The notes beneath the pieces are model-generated. The model had not been told where the DNA came from. It did not search any database and worked only from the letters and a program-made list of their open reading frames with translations. The position numbers and the translations under genes are program-made. From positions 62,001 to 126,000 of the forward strand of contig CAMVGR010000003.1 of assembly GCA_947167075.1 (NCBI GenBank): a stretch of DNA of 64,000 bases. The letters run 5' to 3'. Every line of letters begins with the position of its first letter. Within the stretch, counting starts at the first letter, position 1. Shown in pieces: positions 37,780 to 46,096 of the stretch. Source of the DNA: an uncultured Bacteroidales bacterium. GTDB taxonomy: Bacteria > Bacteroidota > Bacteroidia > Bacteroidales > P3.

Positions 37780-38025
37780 CTATAGAGCGATCTTCTCTAT
37801 CTTGGCGCGTGCCTCCAATATGGCCATATAGTCTTTCATAGCCCGCAGCTGCAGGTCGTAGATGCTACGTGGACAATCGGGGGTGAAGGTCAGTTTTCCA
37901 CCATCCCAGAGTTTGAGAACTGCTTCCAGGTTCTCCTTGCGGTTTTGGAGATGATAGTATTCGGCTTTCATGCGATCTTTGTAGTCACTGGAAAGCATCA
38001 GTGAGGTGATTGTCTGTAGGTCCAT
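37780..38025 (-). CDS. Small phage-like protein (crAss001_48-related type)
   Basis: An 81-residue acidic helical protein: MLSSDYKDRMKAEYYHLQNR, then LTFTPDCPRSIYDLQLRAM and AILEARAKIEKIAL. It resembles small proteins of Bacteroidota phages and prophages annotated as crAss001_48-related. I recognise the pattern 'SDYKeRfkAEYyQ ... F.P.cp...L..Q...M..Y...Le.RA.IE'. No other phage genes are present, so it is a remnant or a domesticated gene. It has its own TATCTTTG promoter 62 bp upstream. Confidence 0.65.
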   Translation of the reverse strand: MDLQTITSLMLSSDYKDRMKAEYYHLQNRKENLEAVLKLWDGGKLTFTPDCPRSIYDLQLRAMKDYMAILEARAKIEKIAL

Positions 38026-38087
38026 AATACTGTATTTTACGGTTGTTATTTATATTCTATGAGAAAATCCACGTACAAATGATAGTG

Positions 38088-38095
38088 CAAAGATA
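38088..38095 (-). promoter_or_regulatory. -7 promoter element for the 81-aa protein
   Basis: Minus strand TATCTTTG, 62 bp before the start codon. Confidence 0.55.
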
Positions 38096-38299
38096 CGTAA
38101 AAAAAATGATATGGTGGCAAAGTGGATGCAGAAAAACTATCATTTTTTTATGTTTGTAGTTGGCGAGAAGGAGAATTAGTGGCTAGTTATCACCGCTTTA
38201 TATGCCATTAATTAGATGTGGGCGCTGTTACGTACGATGATAAGAACAGAAATGCAGGGGGCATGCCTGCCAATAATCAGTTGTATCTAGCAATTATAT

Positions 38300-38336
38300 C
38301 CCAAAAGAAAAAGGATGTCGATTCTAGACATCCTTT
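38300..38336 (-). terminator. Rho-independent terminator of alaS
   Basis: Stem AAAGGATGTC / GACATCCTTT (10 bp, 7-nt loop). On the minus strand it is followed by TTTTCTTTT. The remaining gap 38096-38300 shows no gene. Confidence 0.85.
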
Positions 38337-38370
38337 AGTTGTATTGATTGTTAATGGGTGGTAAGCTCTT

Positions 38371-41013
38371 CTATGCCTGGTTGCATAGTATATCCTTGGC
38401 CACCTCAAGTGCATGATCGAGGCCATTGGCATTGCGTCCACCGGCTGTGGCGAAGTGGGGCTGACCGCCGCCACCGCCCTGTATCTCTTTGCCTAATGTA
38501 CGCACCAGTTGTCCGGCGTTGAGGCCTGCTGCAATACGGTTTTCGCCAAGCACGATAAGCAAGGCAGGCTTGTCGGCTGTAACACTACCTAACACCACGG
38601 CCATGTCGGGGCGCTCGTTGCGAAGAGCTATGATGGCATCCTTCAGCGAATTGACATCTTCCGCCACTCGCTCTATTAGGATGGGACAGGCATCGAGTTT
38701 GGCAGCTATGCCTTCGGCCATTCTCTGCGCTTTCTCTTTCTGTAGTTTCTCCAAAGCCGACTTCAGCTGAGCGTTGTCCTCCTGCAGTTTTGTGATAGAT
38801 GCGGTGAGGTCCTTTGTCCCCTTGAATAGGTCTGCTAGTGCAGTCAGTTGGTCCTGTTGCTGGTCGGCGAGGTCGGTTGCGGCGTTGGCAGTTACGGCCT
38901 CTATACGACGCATTCCTGCGGCAATGGCACCTTCGCTTACGATGCGGAAGTATCCAATCATGCCGGTATTTGCTACATGTGTGCCACCGCAGAACTCGAT
39001 GCTAGGACCATATTTCACCACTCGGACGTGATCGCCATATTTCTCTCCAAACAGAGCCATTGCTCCAAGCTTTTGGGCTTCGGCAATGGGCATGGCTCTG
39101 TGCTCTTCAAGGGGTAGGCATTGGCGGATCATGGCATTGACACGACGTTCCACATCCCGAATCTCCTCGTGACTAAGCTTTGCGAAGTGGCTGAAGTCGA
39201 AGCGAAGACGATCCGAATCCACGCTAGAGCCTTTCTGTTCCACGTGGTTGCCTAGCACCTGCCGCAGAGCATAGTGCATCAAGTGTGTGGCCGAATGGTT
39301 GCATGCCGTTGCCTGGCGTTTTGCTGCATCTACCACAGCATGAAGGGTGGCAGTAGAGATATCATATTGAGCATTGAGGGTGGAAAAATCGCTTGCATCA
39401 ACGATATGAACGGTAAGACCGTTCTCCTTTTTTGTATTGACTATGCTGATTGTCAGCCCTTCGATACTTAGTTTGCCGGTGTCACCCACCTGTCCACCGC
39501 TCTCTCCGTAGAATGGAGTTTGGTTGAAGACAAGTTGGTAGAACTCACGATCCTTGGTTTTTACATGACGGAACCGTGTTATTTGCACATCTGCCTCGAG
39601 GGTATCGTAGCCGACAAATACTTGTTCCACACCGGAATTTAGCTCCACCCAGTCGTCGTTTTCCACTTTGGCTGCACCGCGAGAACGCTCCTTTTGCTGG
39701 GCCAGACCGCGGTTGAATCCATCCATATCGACAGTCCATCCCTTTTCGGAAGCCATCAGCTGAGTGAGGTCGATGGGGAATCCATAGGTGTCGAACAGCT
39801 CAAAGGCAAAGTCACCATCGATCACCTTTTGGCCGTTTGGTTGCTCTTTCTTTTGCGAGATATAGGTATCGAAGCGCTTGATACCGCCAGCAAGGGTACG
39901 AAGAAAAGCCTGCTCCTCTTCGAGAATGATACGACGAATCAGCTCTTGCTGCTGCTGTAGTTCGGGGAATTGGTGGCCCATCTGTCCTACAAGGGTGGGG
40001 ACGAGGGTGTGCAAGAAGGGTTCGGTGAATCCGAGGAAGGTGTAGCCATAGCGTACGGCACGTCTTAGGATGCGACGTATCACATAGCCGGCTTTGACAT
40101 TGGAGGGTAATTGTCCGTCGGCAATACTGAAACTAACTGCACGCAAGTGGTCGGCACATACACGCATGGCTATATCGGCCTGTTCGTTTTGGCCGTACAC
40201 TTTGCCACACTTCTTGGCAAGCTCTTGGATTAAAGGTTGGAAAACGTCCGTGTCATAGTTCGACTGCTTGCCTTGCATCACCATGCAGAGGCGTTCGAAC
40301 CCCATACCAGTGTCGATATGTTTGGCTGCCAGTGGTTCCAAAGTCCCATCGGCCTTGCGGTTATATTGCATGAAGACGAGGTTCCATATCTCGATCACTT
40401 GCGGGTTGTCTTTGTTGACAAGCTCTTTTCCTGGCACCTTTCTCTTCTCTTCGTCGGTTCGGATGTCGACATGTATCTCCGAGCATGGGCCACAGGGACC
40501 TTGGTCGCCCATCTCCCAGAAGTTATCTTTCTTCGATCCACTCAGGATGCGGTCTTCGCTGATGTGGGCTTTCCAGTATTCGTAGGCCTCGGTGTCCATG
40601 GCGAGACCTTCTTTATCATCGCCACCAAACACTGTGACATAGAGCCAGTCCTTGTTTATCTTCATCACTTCGGTAAGGAATTCCCATGCGTATGCGATGG
40701 CCTCCTTCTTGAAGTAATCGCCAAAGCTCCAGTTGCCAAGCATTTCGAACATAGTGTGGTGATAGGTATCGTGCCCCACTTCTTCTAGGTCGTTGTGCTT
40801 ACCGCTGACGCGCAGGCATTTCTGGCTATCGGTGGCACGTGGCCATTGGCGTTGCTGGTTGCCGAGGAAAATGTCTTTGAATTGGTTCATTCCGGCGTTG
40901 GTGAACATCAGCGTCGGGTCGTTCTTTATCACCATTGGGGCTGATGGAACCACATGGTGCTGTTTGCTCTCGAAGAAGTCGAGGAATGCTTTGCGTATTT
41001 CGTTGCTAGTCAT
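38371..41013 (-). CDS. alaS: Alanine--tRNA ligase
   Basis: Charges tRNA-Ala. Class II catalytic core at the N terminus (SAPMVIKNDPTLMFTNAGMNQFKD; motif 3 in GYVIRRILRRAVRYG). The editing domain has HSATHLMHYALR and the late FCGGTHVANTG. The C-terminal DHHA1-like domain ends with GGGGGQPHFATAGGRN. 880 residues, normal length. It starts 7 bp after the stop of the GroES-like gene and is probably cotranscribed with it. Confidence 0.98.
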   Translation of the reverse strand: MTSNEIRKAFLDFFESKQHHVVPSAPMVIKNDPTLMFTNAGMNQFKDIFLGNQQRQWPRATDSQKCLRVSGKHNDLEEVGHDTYHHTMFEMLGNWSFGDYFKKEAIAYAWEFLTEVMKINKDWLYVTVFGGDDKEGLAMDTEAYEYWKAHISEDRILSGSKKDNFWEMGDQGPCGPCSEIHVDIRTDEEKRKVPGKELVNKDNPQVIEIWNLVFMQYNRKADGTLEPLAAKHIDTGMGFERLCMVMQGKQSNYDTDVFQPLIQELAKKCGKVYGQNEQADIAMRVCADHLRAVSFSIADGQLPSNVKAGYVIRRILRRAVRYGYTFLGFTEPFLHTLVPTLVGQMGHQFPELQQQQELIRRIILEEEQAFLRTLAGGIKRFDTYISQKKEQPNGQKVIDGDFAFELFDTYGFPIDLTQLMASEKGWTVDMDGFNRGLAQQKERSRGAAKVENDDWVELNSGVEQVFVGYDTLEADVQITRFRHVKTKDREFYQLVFNQTPFYGESGGQVGDTGKLSIEGLTISIVNTKKENGLTVHIVDASDFSTLNAQYDISTATLHAVVDAAKRQATACNHSATHLMHYALRQVLGNHVEQKGSSVDSDRLRFDFSHFAKLSHEEIRDVERRVNAMIRQCLPLEEHRAMPIAEAQKLGAMALFGEKYGDHVRVVKYGPSIEFCGGTHVANTGMIGYFRIVSEGAIAAGMRRIEAVTANAATDLADQQQDQLTALADLFKGTKDLTASITKLQEDNAQLKSALEKLQKEKAQRMAEGIAAKLDACPILIERVAEDVNSLKDAIIALRNERPDMAVVLGSVTADKPALLIVLGENRIAAGLNAGQLVRTLGKEIQGGGGGQPHFATAGGRNANGLDHALEVAKDILCNQA

Positions 41014-41020
41014 AGGGCTA

Positions 41021-41380
41021 TTAGAATTCGTCTCGTTCCACCATCAGTATGCCATTTTGTGGAACGATGAAATATTTTTTACTGTCGTATTTGATTTCTA
41101 TGGCATTCTTAAGCATGAAGATGGCCATGTCGCCGGGCTTTACCTGTAGGGGCAGGTAGCGGGGTTCCCCGTCGGACGGATTCCATGATTCGTCGCTGCT
41201 GTCGCCGGGTAGGGGATAGCCGGGGCCGCATTTGATGATGTAGCCGGTTTGTATTTCCTCTTTTTCTTGATACCCAGCAGGCAATAATAAGCCTCCTTTG
41301 GTCTTGTGTGTGGCCACTGCCGGCTCTATCAGCACTCGGTCGCCGATCACTATTAGGTTGTTTATGTTGGTATTAGCCAT
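41021..41380 (-). CDS. GroES-like co-chaperonin family protein
   Basis: 119 residues starting MANTNINNLIVIGDRVLIEP, the GroES fold start (RVLIEP). It continues with TKGGLLLPAGYQEKEEIQTGYIIKCGPG and ends YFIVPQNGILMVERDEF. It contains an insert of about 20 residues (PLPGDSSDESWNPSDGEPRY) between the mobile-loop region and the second strand pair, and lacks a groEL neighbour, so it is a paralogue rather than the main groES. The start at 41380 is set by homology; upstream in-frame codons lie in the dnaB promoter region. Shares an intergenic space with divergent dnaB. Confidence 0.85.
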   Translation of the reverse strand: MANTNINNLIVIGDRVLIEPAVATHKTKGGLLLPAGYQEKEEIQTGYIIKCGPGYPLPGDSSDESWNPSDGEPRYLPLQVKPGDMAIFMLKNAIEIKYDSKKYFIVPQNGILMVERDEF

Positions 41381-41405
41381 AATGTGGATGTGAAAAACAA
41401 GATTG

Positions 41406-41413
41406 CAAAGATA
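41406..41413 (-). promoter_or_regulatory. -7 promoter element for the GroES-like gene and alaS
   Basis: Minus strand TATCTTTG, 25 bp upstream of the GroES-like start. Confidence 0.6.
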
Positions 41414-41552
41414 CATAAAAAAAATGGATTGGCTCTTTTTAATATTAATATTGATGGTTTTTGATTCACGTTTGTGCGATTTGTTATTCGCACAGGAGGG
41501 GCCCCGGTCGGGGTGTTGATAAAAAATAGCCGGACGATTGAAAAAAAGTATG

Positions 41553-41560
41553 TACCTTTG
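41553..41560 (+). promoter_or_regulatory. -7 promoter element for dnaB
   Basis: TACCTTTG, matching TAnnTTTG, 25 bp before the ATG at 41586. Its position supports that start over an upstream in-frame ATG. Confidence 0.6.
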
Positions 41561-41585
41561 TAATCCGATTTTTGAACCCAAAAAG

Positions 41586-43109
41586 ATGCCACAAACAGAT
41601 ACAAAACGCAGAAGCCGAATGACTTACGATCAGGCATTCAGCATTAACGGAAACATACCCCCACAGGCTATCAATCTTGAAGAGAGTGTGCTGGGGGCAC
41701 TAATGCTCGACCAAACCGCCCTTATCAATTCGATAGAGTCGCTACACGCCGAGTATTTCTACAAGCCGGAACACCAAGTCATTTACCGTGCTATTCTGAA
41801 GTTGTTCGAACAGAGCCAGCCTGTAGATATGCTGACTGTCGTAGAGCGTTTGCGTCTCGATGGCGAACTCGAAGCTGCAGGCGGTGCGTATGCCATAAGT
41901 AAACTTACAGAAAACGTCGTTAGCTCGGCCCATACCGACTTCCATATCAGGGTGCTCAGCGAGAAGTATATCCAACGCGAGATGATACGCATTAGCACCG
42001 AGACCATCACTGAGGCCTACGACGAAACGACCGACGTGGTCAATCTGCTCGACAAGACGGAGCAGAAACTGATGGATATTAACGATAAGAATTTCCGTTC
42101 GGACTATCATCCTGTGAGCGATTTTGTGGGTATGGCGACCGACCTCATCGAGGAGGCCGGAAAGAAGGAGGATGGCTTGAGCGGTCTCGAGACGGGATTT
42201 ATCGGACTTGACCGTATGACAGCCGGCTTTCAGCCTGGCACGCTGATCATATTGGCCGCCCGTCCTGCTATGGGTAAAACGGCTTGTGCCATGAGTATGG
42301 CTCGCAACATGGCGGTCGATTTCAAGAAGCCGGTTGCATTCTTTTCGCTCGAAATGAGTGGCCAAGAGTTGGCCATGCGCCTTATCAGCAGCGAGGCCCG
42401 CATCAAGGGCGACCATCTGAAAAAAGGAAAGCTGGCGGCTCACGAGAAAGAACAACTCAAGGTGGCCGCACAACACCTCAGCGGTGCCCCCCTCTACATC
42501 GACGACACCCCCTCACTCACTATCTTCGAACTGCGAGCCAAAGCCCGACGGCTGAAGCAACGTTTCGGTATCGAAATGATATTCATCGACTATTTGCAGC
42601 TGATGTCGAGTGGCTCGTCCGACAACCGAAACGGCAATCGCGAACAGGAGATATCGATGATAAGCCGGCAGCTGAAAGCCTTGAGCAAGGAACTGAACAT
42701 CCCCGTGTTGGCCATGTCGCAGCTGAGCCGTGCAGTAGAAAACCGTGTGGGCAACAAGCCGCAGCTGAGCGACCTTCGTGAATCGGGTGCTATCGAACAG
42801 GATGCAGACATCGTGGTGTTCATCTATCGTCCTGAATACTACGGCATCCAGGAGGACGACCATGGCGCCACCGCGGGCATGGCCGACCTCATTATTGCCA
42901 AGCACCGTTCCGGCGGAGTGGGCGAAGTGCGTATGCGCTTCGTGAGCGACTATGTCCGCTTCGAGAATCCCAGCGAGTTGGCTGGCCTCGAGGGGGCTAT
43001 CGGCGGCACGATGCCTCGCAATTCCTCGTTCGACCAGCAGGGCGGGACGATGATAGTCGATTCGAAGATGAACGAAGACCTAGACCCCGACGGCGATGTG
43101 CCGTTCTAA
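41586..43109 (+). CDS. dnaB: Replicative DNA helicase DnaB
   Basis: Hexameric 5'-3' helicase of the replisome. The N-terminal domain begins PPQAINLEESVLGALMLD. The RecA-like C-terminal domain has Walker A ARPAMGKTA, FSLEMSG, MIFIDYLQLM (Walker B) and QLSRAVENR. The ATG at 41586 (MPQTDTKRR) gives 507 residues; an earlier in-frame ATG at 41538 would lie upstream of the promoter element. No intein is present. Confidence 0.97.
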   Translation: MPQTDTKRRSRMTYDQAFSINGNIPPQAINLEESVLGALMLDQTALINSIESLHAEYFYKPEHQVIYRAILKLFEQSQPVDMLTVVERLRLDGELEAAGGAYAISKLTENVVSSAHTDFHIRVLSEKYIQREMIRISTETITEAYDETTDVVNLLDKTEQKLMDINDKNFRSDYHPVSDFVGMATDLIEEAGKKEDGLSGLETGFIGLDRMTAGFQPGTLIILAARPAMGKTACAMSMARNMAVDFKKPVAFFSLEMSGQELAMRLISSEARIKGDHLKKGKLAAHEKEQLKVAAQHLSGAPLYIDDTPSLTIFELRAKARRLKQRFGIEMIFIDYLQLMSSGSSDNRNGNREQEISMISRQLKALSKELNIPVLAMSQLSRAVENRVGNKPQLSDLRESGAIEQDADIVVFIYRPEYYGIQEDDHGATAGMADLIIAKHRSGGVGEVRMRFVSDYVRFENPSELAGLEGAIGGTMPRNSSFDQQGGTMIVDSKMNEDLDPDGDVPF

Positions 43110-43257
43110 TCCGACAGGGAATGCCCCGTATGTCGCTTACCCTCAAACATATCTACAGATGGTCCAACCTTTGCCCACAGCCGCCACTCCCTCCCCGTCA
43201 GCACGGAATGCGATGTGTGTTTCCACCGTCGATGCTACGTCGTTCAGCGAGGATGGT
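43110..43257. other. Gap downstream of dnaB
   Basis: No gene or clear terminator seen. The following 43302-43510 is likewise empty apart from site E and AT-rich sequence before the phosphofructokinase gene. Confidence 0.4.
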
Positions 43258-43301
43258 ACGGTTCATGTACGGTGCATGTACGGAGGAAGTACGGTGCAGA
43301 C
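43258..43301 (+). repeat. Repeat site E: four 11-bp units
   Basis: ACGGTTCATGT, ACGGTGCATGT, ACGGAGGAAGT, ACGGTGCAGAC. The last two units and the following 20 bp resemble site F (GCAGACA then GT-CTT-GTA). Tandem gap between dnaB and pfp. Confidence 0.85.
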
Positions 43302-43510
43302 AGGTACTTCGTACTGAAACACAGTGTATTATAAATCAATAAGTCTGTCAAATGGTTGGATGTGTGTGCATTATGAATTACTATCGTGAGGCAGCCGAGT
43401 TGTGCTTCGACATGGAATATGCTAAAGGGGGATTTTTTTATTGAGCGATATACTAACTTTCTGAGATTATCGTTAAAACATAAAATACGTATCATCAAAA
43501 ATACAACAAC

Positions 43511-44740
43511 ATGAAAAGCATAGCAATACTCACTGGTGGCGGCCCAGCCCCTGGAATGAACACAGTAGTGGCCTCGGTTGCCAAGACATTTCTGCGCGAT
43601 GGCTATCGTGTCATCGGACTGCATGGTGGCTACAGTGCCCTCTTCACCGACCATCCTCGCATGCAGGACCTCGATTTCCACACCGCCGACGAAATCTTCA
43701 ACAAAGGTGGCTCAATCCTGAAAATGAGCCGTTTCAAACCCACTGCAGAGGACTTTGAGCAACGTTTCAATCTAAACCTCTTCACCGACAATGAGATCAA
43801 GCTGCTGGTGACGGTGGGCGGCGACGATACTGCATCGACAGCCAACCGCATTGCCAAATTCTTGGCCGAAAAGCACTATCCGATAGCCAACATCCATGTG
43901 CCTAAGACTATCGACAATGACCTTCCCCTTCCCAACAGTAGCCCTACATTTGGCTACAACAGTGCCAAGGCGCAGGGGTGTGTGCTGGCTACAGCAGTGA
44001 TGGAAGATGCCCGCACCAGCGAGAACTGGTTCGTAGTGAGTGCCATGGGCCGGTCGGCTGGCCATTTGGCTTTGGGTATTGCCGGAGCATGCCACTACCC
44101 GATGGTGATTATCCCCGAGTTCTTTAACAAGACCGAAATCACTGTCGACAAGATTATCAACATGGTAGTGTCGAGCATTGTGAAACGCAAATTGATGGGC
44201 ATCGACTACGGTGCAGCCATGATCAGCGAGGGTGTATTCCACTCGTTGAGCGACGAGGAAATCAAGAATAGCGGCATCCATTTCAGCTACGACGAACACG
44301 GCCATCCGGAATTGGGCAAGGTTAGCAAGGCTCATATCTTCAACGATCTGCTGGAGCGCAAGGTGAAGCAACTAGGGCTGAAAGTGAAGAGTCGTCCGGT
44401 GGAGATCGGCTACGAAATCCGTTGCCACACCCCAATCGCTTTCGACCTCACCTATTGTTCGTTGATGGGTATGGGAGTGCACACCCTCTTCAACCAGGGC
44501 TGCACAGGGTGCATGGTGTATGTGGACCATCAAGGCATGGTCAGCCCCCTCTATCTGAAAGACTTGCAAGACCCAACAACGGGCAAGATACCGCCTCGTC
44601 TGGTGAATGTGAATAGCAACAAGGTGCAGAGCTACGTCAACGACATTATGGACTACATCACACCAGCCGACTACGAATCGGCCAAACGCTATTTGTCCAA
44701 TCCAGAGGAATACGACTTCAAACGGATTCTCAACTGGTGA
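43511..44740 (+). CDS. pfp: Diphosphate-dependent 6-phosphofructokinase
   Basis: Phosphorylates fructose 6-phosphate, reversibly, using PPi. The specificity residues indicate PPi rather than ATP: GGDD (103-106, where ATP enzymes have GGDGS) and PKTIDND (131-137, K132 where ATP enzymes have G). The catalytic Asp is in TIDND. 409 residues, group II/long PFP-type. Gene symbol by function. It starts the run pfp-envC-lpxH-GNAT. Confidence 0.93.
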   Translation: MKSIAILTGGGPAPGMNTVVASVAKTFLRDGYRVIGLHGGYSALFTDHPRMQDLDFHTADEIFNKGGSILKMSRFKPTAEDFEQRFNLNLFTDNEIKLLVTVGGDDTASTANRIAKFLAEKHYPIANIHVPKTIDNDLPLPNSSPTFGYNSAKAQGCVLATAVMEDARTSENWFVVSAMGRSAGHLALGIAGACHYPMVIIPEFFNKTEITVDKIINMVVSSIVKRKLMGIDYGAAMISEGVFHSLSDEEIKNSGIHFSYDEHGHPELGKVSKAHIFNDLLERKVKQLGLKVKSRPVEIGYEIRCHTPIAFDLTYCSLMGMGVHTLFNQGCTGCMVYVDHQGMVSPLYLKDLQDPTTGKIPPRLVNVNSNKVQSYVNDIMDYITPADYESAKRYLSNPEEYDFKRILNW

Positions 44741-44759
44741 ATCCAACAATGAATAATCT

Positions 44760-44869
44760 GAAAAGTGAAAAGCGAATAGCGAATAGCAGTACGATATGAC
44801 AAAAAATAGGCAAAGTATCAATAACTGTTGGCGACCGCTATTGGTCATGCTCCTCGCTTTTCACTTTTC
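44760..44869 (+). promoter_or_regulatory. Long-range inverted repeat around the envC-like start
   Basis: GAAAAGTGAAAAGCGA (44760-44775) is perfectly complementary to TCGCTTTTCACTTTTC (44854-44869). AATAGCG (44775-44781) and CGCTATT (44836-44842) extend the pairing across a bulge. The loop holds the start codon at 44796, so an mRNA fold could occlude it. Confidence 0.5.
44761..44788 (+). repeat. Micro-repeat, four 7-bp units
   Basis: AAAAGTG AAAAGCG AATAGCG AATAGCA, ending 7 bp before the envC-like start codon. Confidence 0.7.
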
Positions 44870-46043
44870 CTTCTCTGCCACCCTGCCGGCACTGGCACAG
44901 TCGAAGCAGCAGTTGGAAAAGGACAAGGTGCGCGTAGAGCAAGAAATAAAGAAGCTTAATGCCGACCTAAGTAAAGCTAAGAAGAACAGCAAAAACAATC
45001 AGAAACAGCTGCAACTGCTGGAACAGAAGATACATCAACGTACACGTCTCATCAACAATATCAATGGACAGCTGAATGTGCTCGGAGTGCAGATGGCCCA
45101 AACCCAGGACAGTATTCTGATGATGCGCTCGCAGATAGACTCGTTGAAAGCAGAGTATGCCCGCGTGGTGCGTGTGCTATATGGCGAACGAGGTAATCTA
45201 GACAAACTGGTCTTGCTGCTCGACACGAAGAGCTACAACACCGCATACTTGCGTACCAAGTATTTTCGCGACTATTCGCGCTACCGTCGCCGCCAGGCTG
45301 GATATATCAAGCAGAAAGAAGACGAGCTGAACGAGACAGGACTGCAGTTGGCCCGTCAGCAGCAAGAGACTACTTCGCTGCTGGCACAGGAACGCCGACA
45401 GCAGCAGCAACTGGCTCAGGAACAGAAGGAGAAGGAAAAAAGCCTAAAGCAAAGCAAACAGCACGAAAAGAACCTGCAGCAGCAGATCGACAAGAAAGAA
45501 AAGCAGAAACGACAACTGCAGCAGCAGATTCAGAAAATAATCAATGAGGAAATAGCTAAGGAAAACAAGCGTCGACAGCAGGTGAGCAGTCAGGGAAAGA
45601 CCACTACTGCGTCGACCACGAACAGTGTGGAGACGGCCCTGTCGAGCGAGTTTTCGGGCAATAAAGGTAAATTGCCATGGCCGGTCTATTACACCAAGGT
45701 GGTTCGTGAGTATGGAAAATATACTCATTCCAGCGGTGGCCAAAATATGAACAACGGCATCGACTTGCAGTGCAAGAGCGGTGCGTCGGTGCAGGCGGTG
45801 TTCGAAGGCACAGTTAGCAGGGTGTTTACCACACCGGGAGGCACCAAGGGCATCATTGTTCGACATGGAGACTATATGACCGTATATGCCAATATGGGCA
45901 CTGTGACAGTGAAAGAGGGCACCAAAGTGGCGACCAAGCAGAATCTCGGCACAGTATACACCAACGACGATGGAACGGCAGAATTCAGTTTCCAACTCTG
46001 GAAAGGTACGTCGTCACAAAACCCACGCACATGGTTGAGGTAG
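44796..46043 (+). CDS. EnvC-like murein hydrolase activator (degenerate LytM domain)
   Basis: A 415-residue periplasmic protein. Signal peptide (about 1-34, LPALAQ), a long Gln/Lys/Glu-rich coiled coil (36-262), then an M23/LytM-fold domain (about 295-415). The zinc ligands of active M23 enzymes are replaced: N319 where HxGID has His (D323 is kept), N366 where YAH has His, and E396/S398 where HLH has both His. It therefore cannot be a zinc endopeptidase. The architecture equals EnvC, which activates septal amidases through FtsX; an ftsX is present at 60896. The first 10 residues are polar, so a slightly later start is possible. Confidence 0.87.
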   Translation: MTKNRQSINNCWRPLLVMLLAFHFSFSATLPALAQSKQQLEKDKVRVEQEIKKLNADLSKAKKNSKNNQKQLQLLEQKIHQRTRLINNINGQLNVLGVQMAQTQDSILMMRSQIDSLKAEYARVVRVLYGERGNLDKLVLLLDTKSYNTAYLRTKYFRDYSRYRRRQAGYIKQKEDELNETGLQLARQQQETTSLLAQERRQQQQLAQEQKEKEKSLKQSKQHEKNLQQQIDKKEKQKRQLQQQIQKIINEEIAKENKRRQQVSSQGKTTTASTTNSVETALSSEFSGNKGKLPWPVYYTKVVREYGKYTHSSGGQNMNNGIDLQCKSGASVQAVFEGTVSRVFTTPGGTKGIIVRHGDYMTVYANMGTVTVKEGTKVATKQNLGTVYTNDDGTAEFSFQLWKGTSSQNPRTWLR

Positions 46044-46049
46044 GATATC

Positions 46050-46081
46050 GAGACACCGAGACATTGGAACACCGGGACGAA
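46050..46081 (+). repeat. Micro-repeat, four 8-bp units
   Basis: GAGACACC GAGACATT GGAACACC GGGACGAA, in the envC-lpxH junction. Confidence 0.7.
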
Positions 46082-46096
46082 GTGTGTCTTAATAAC

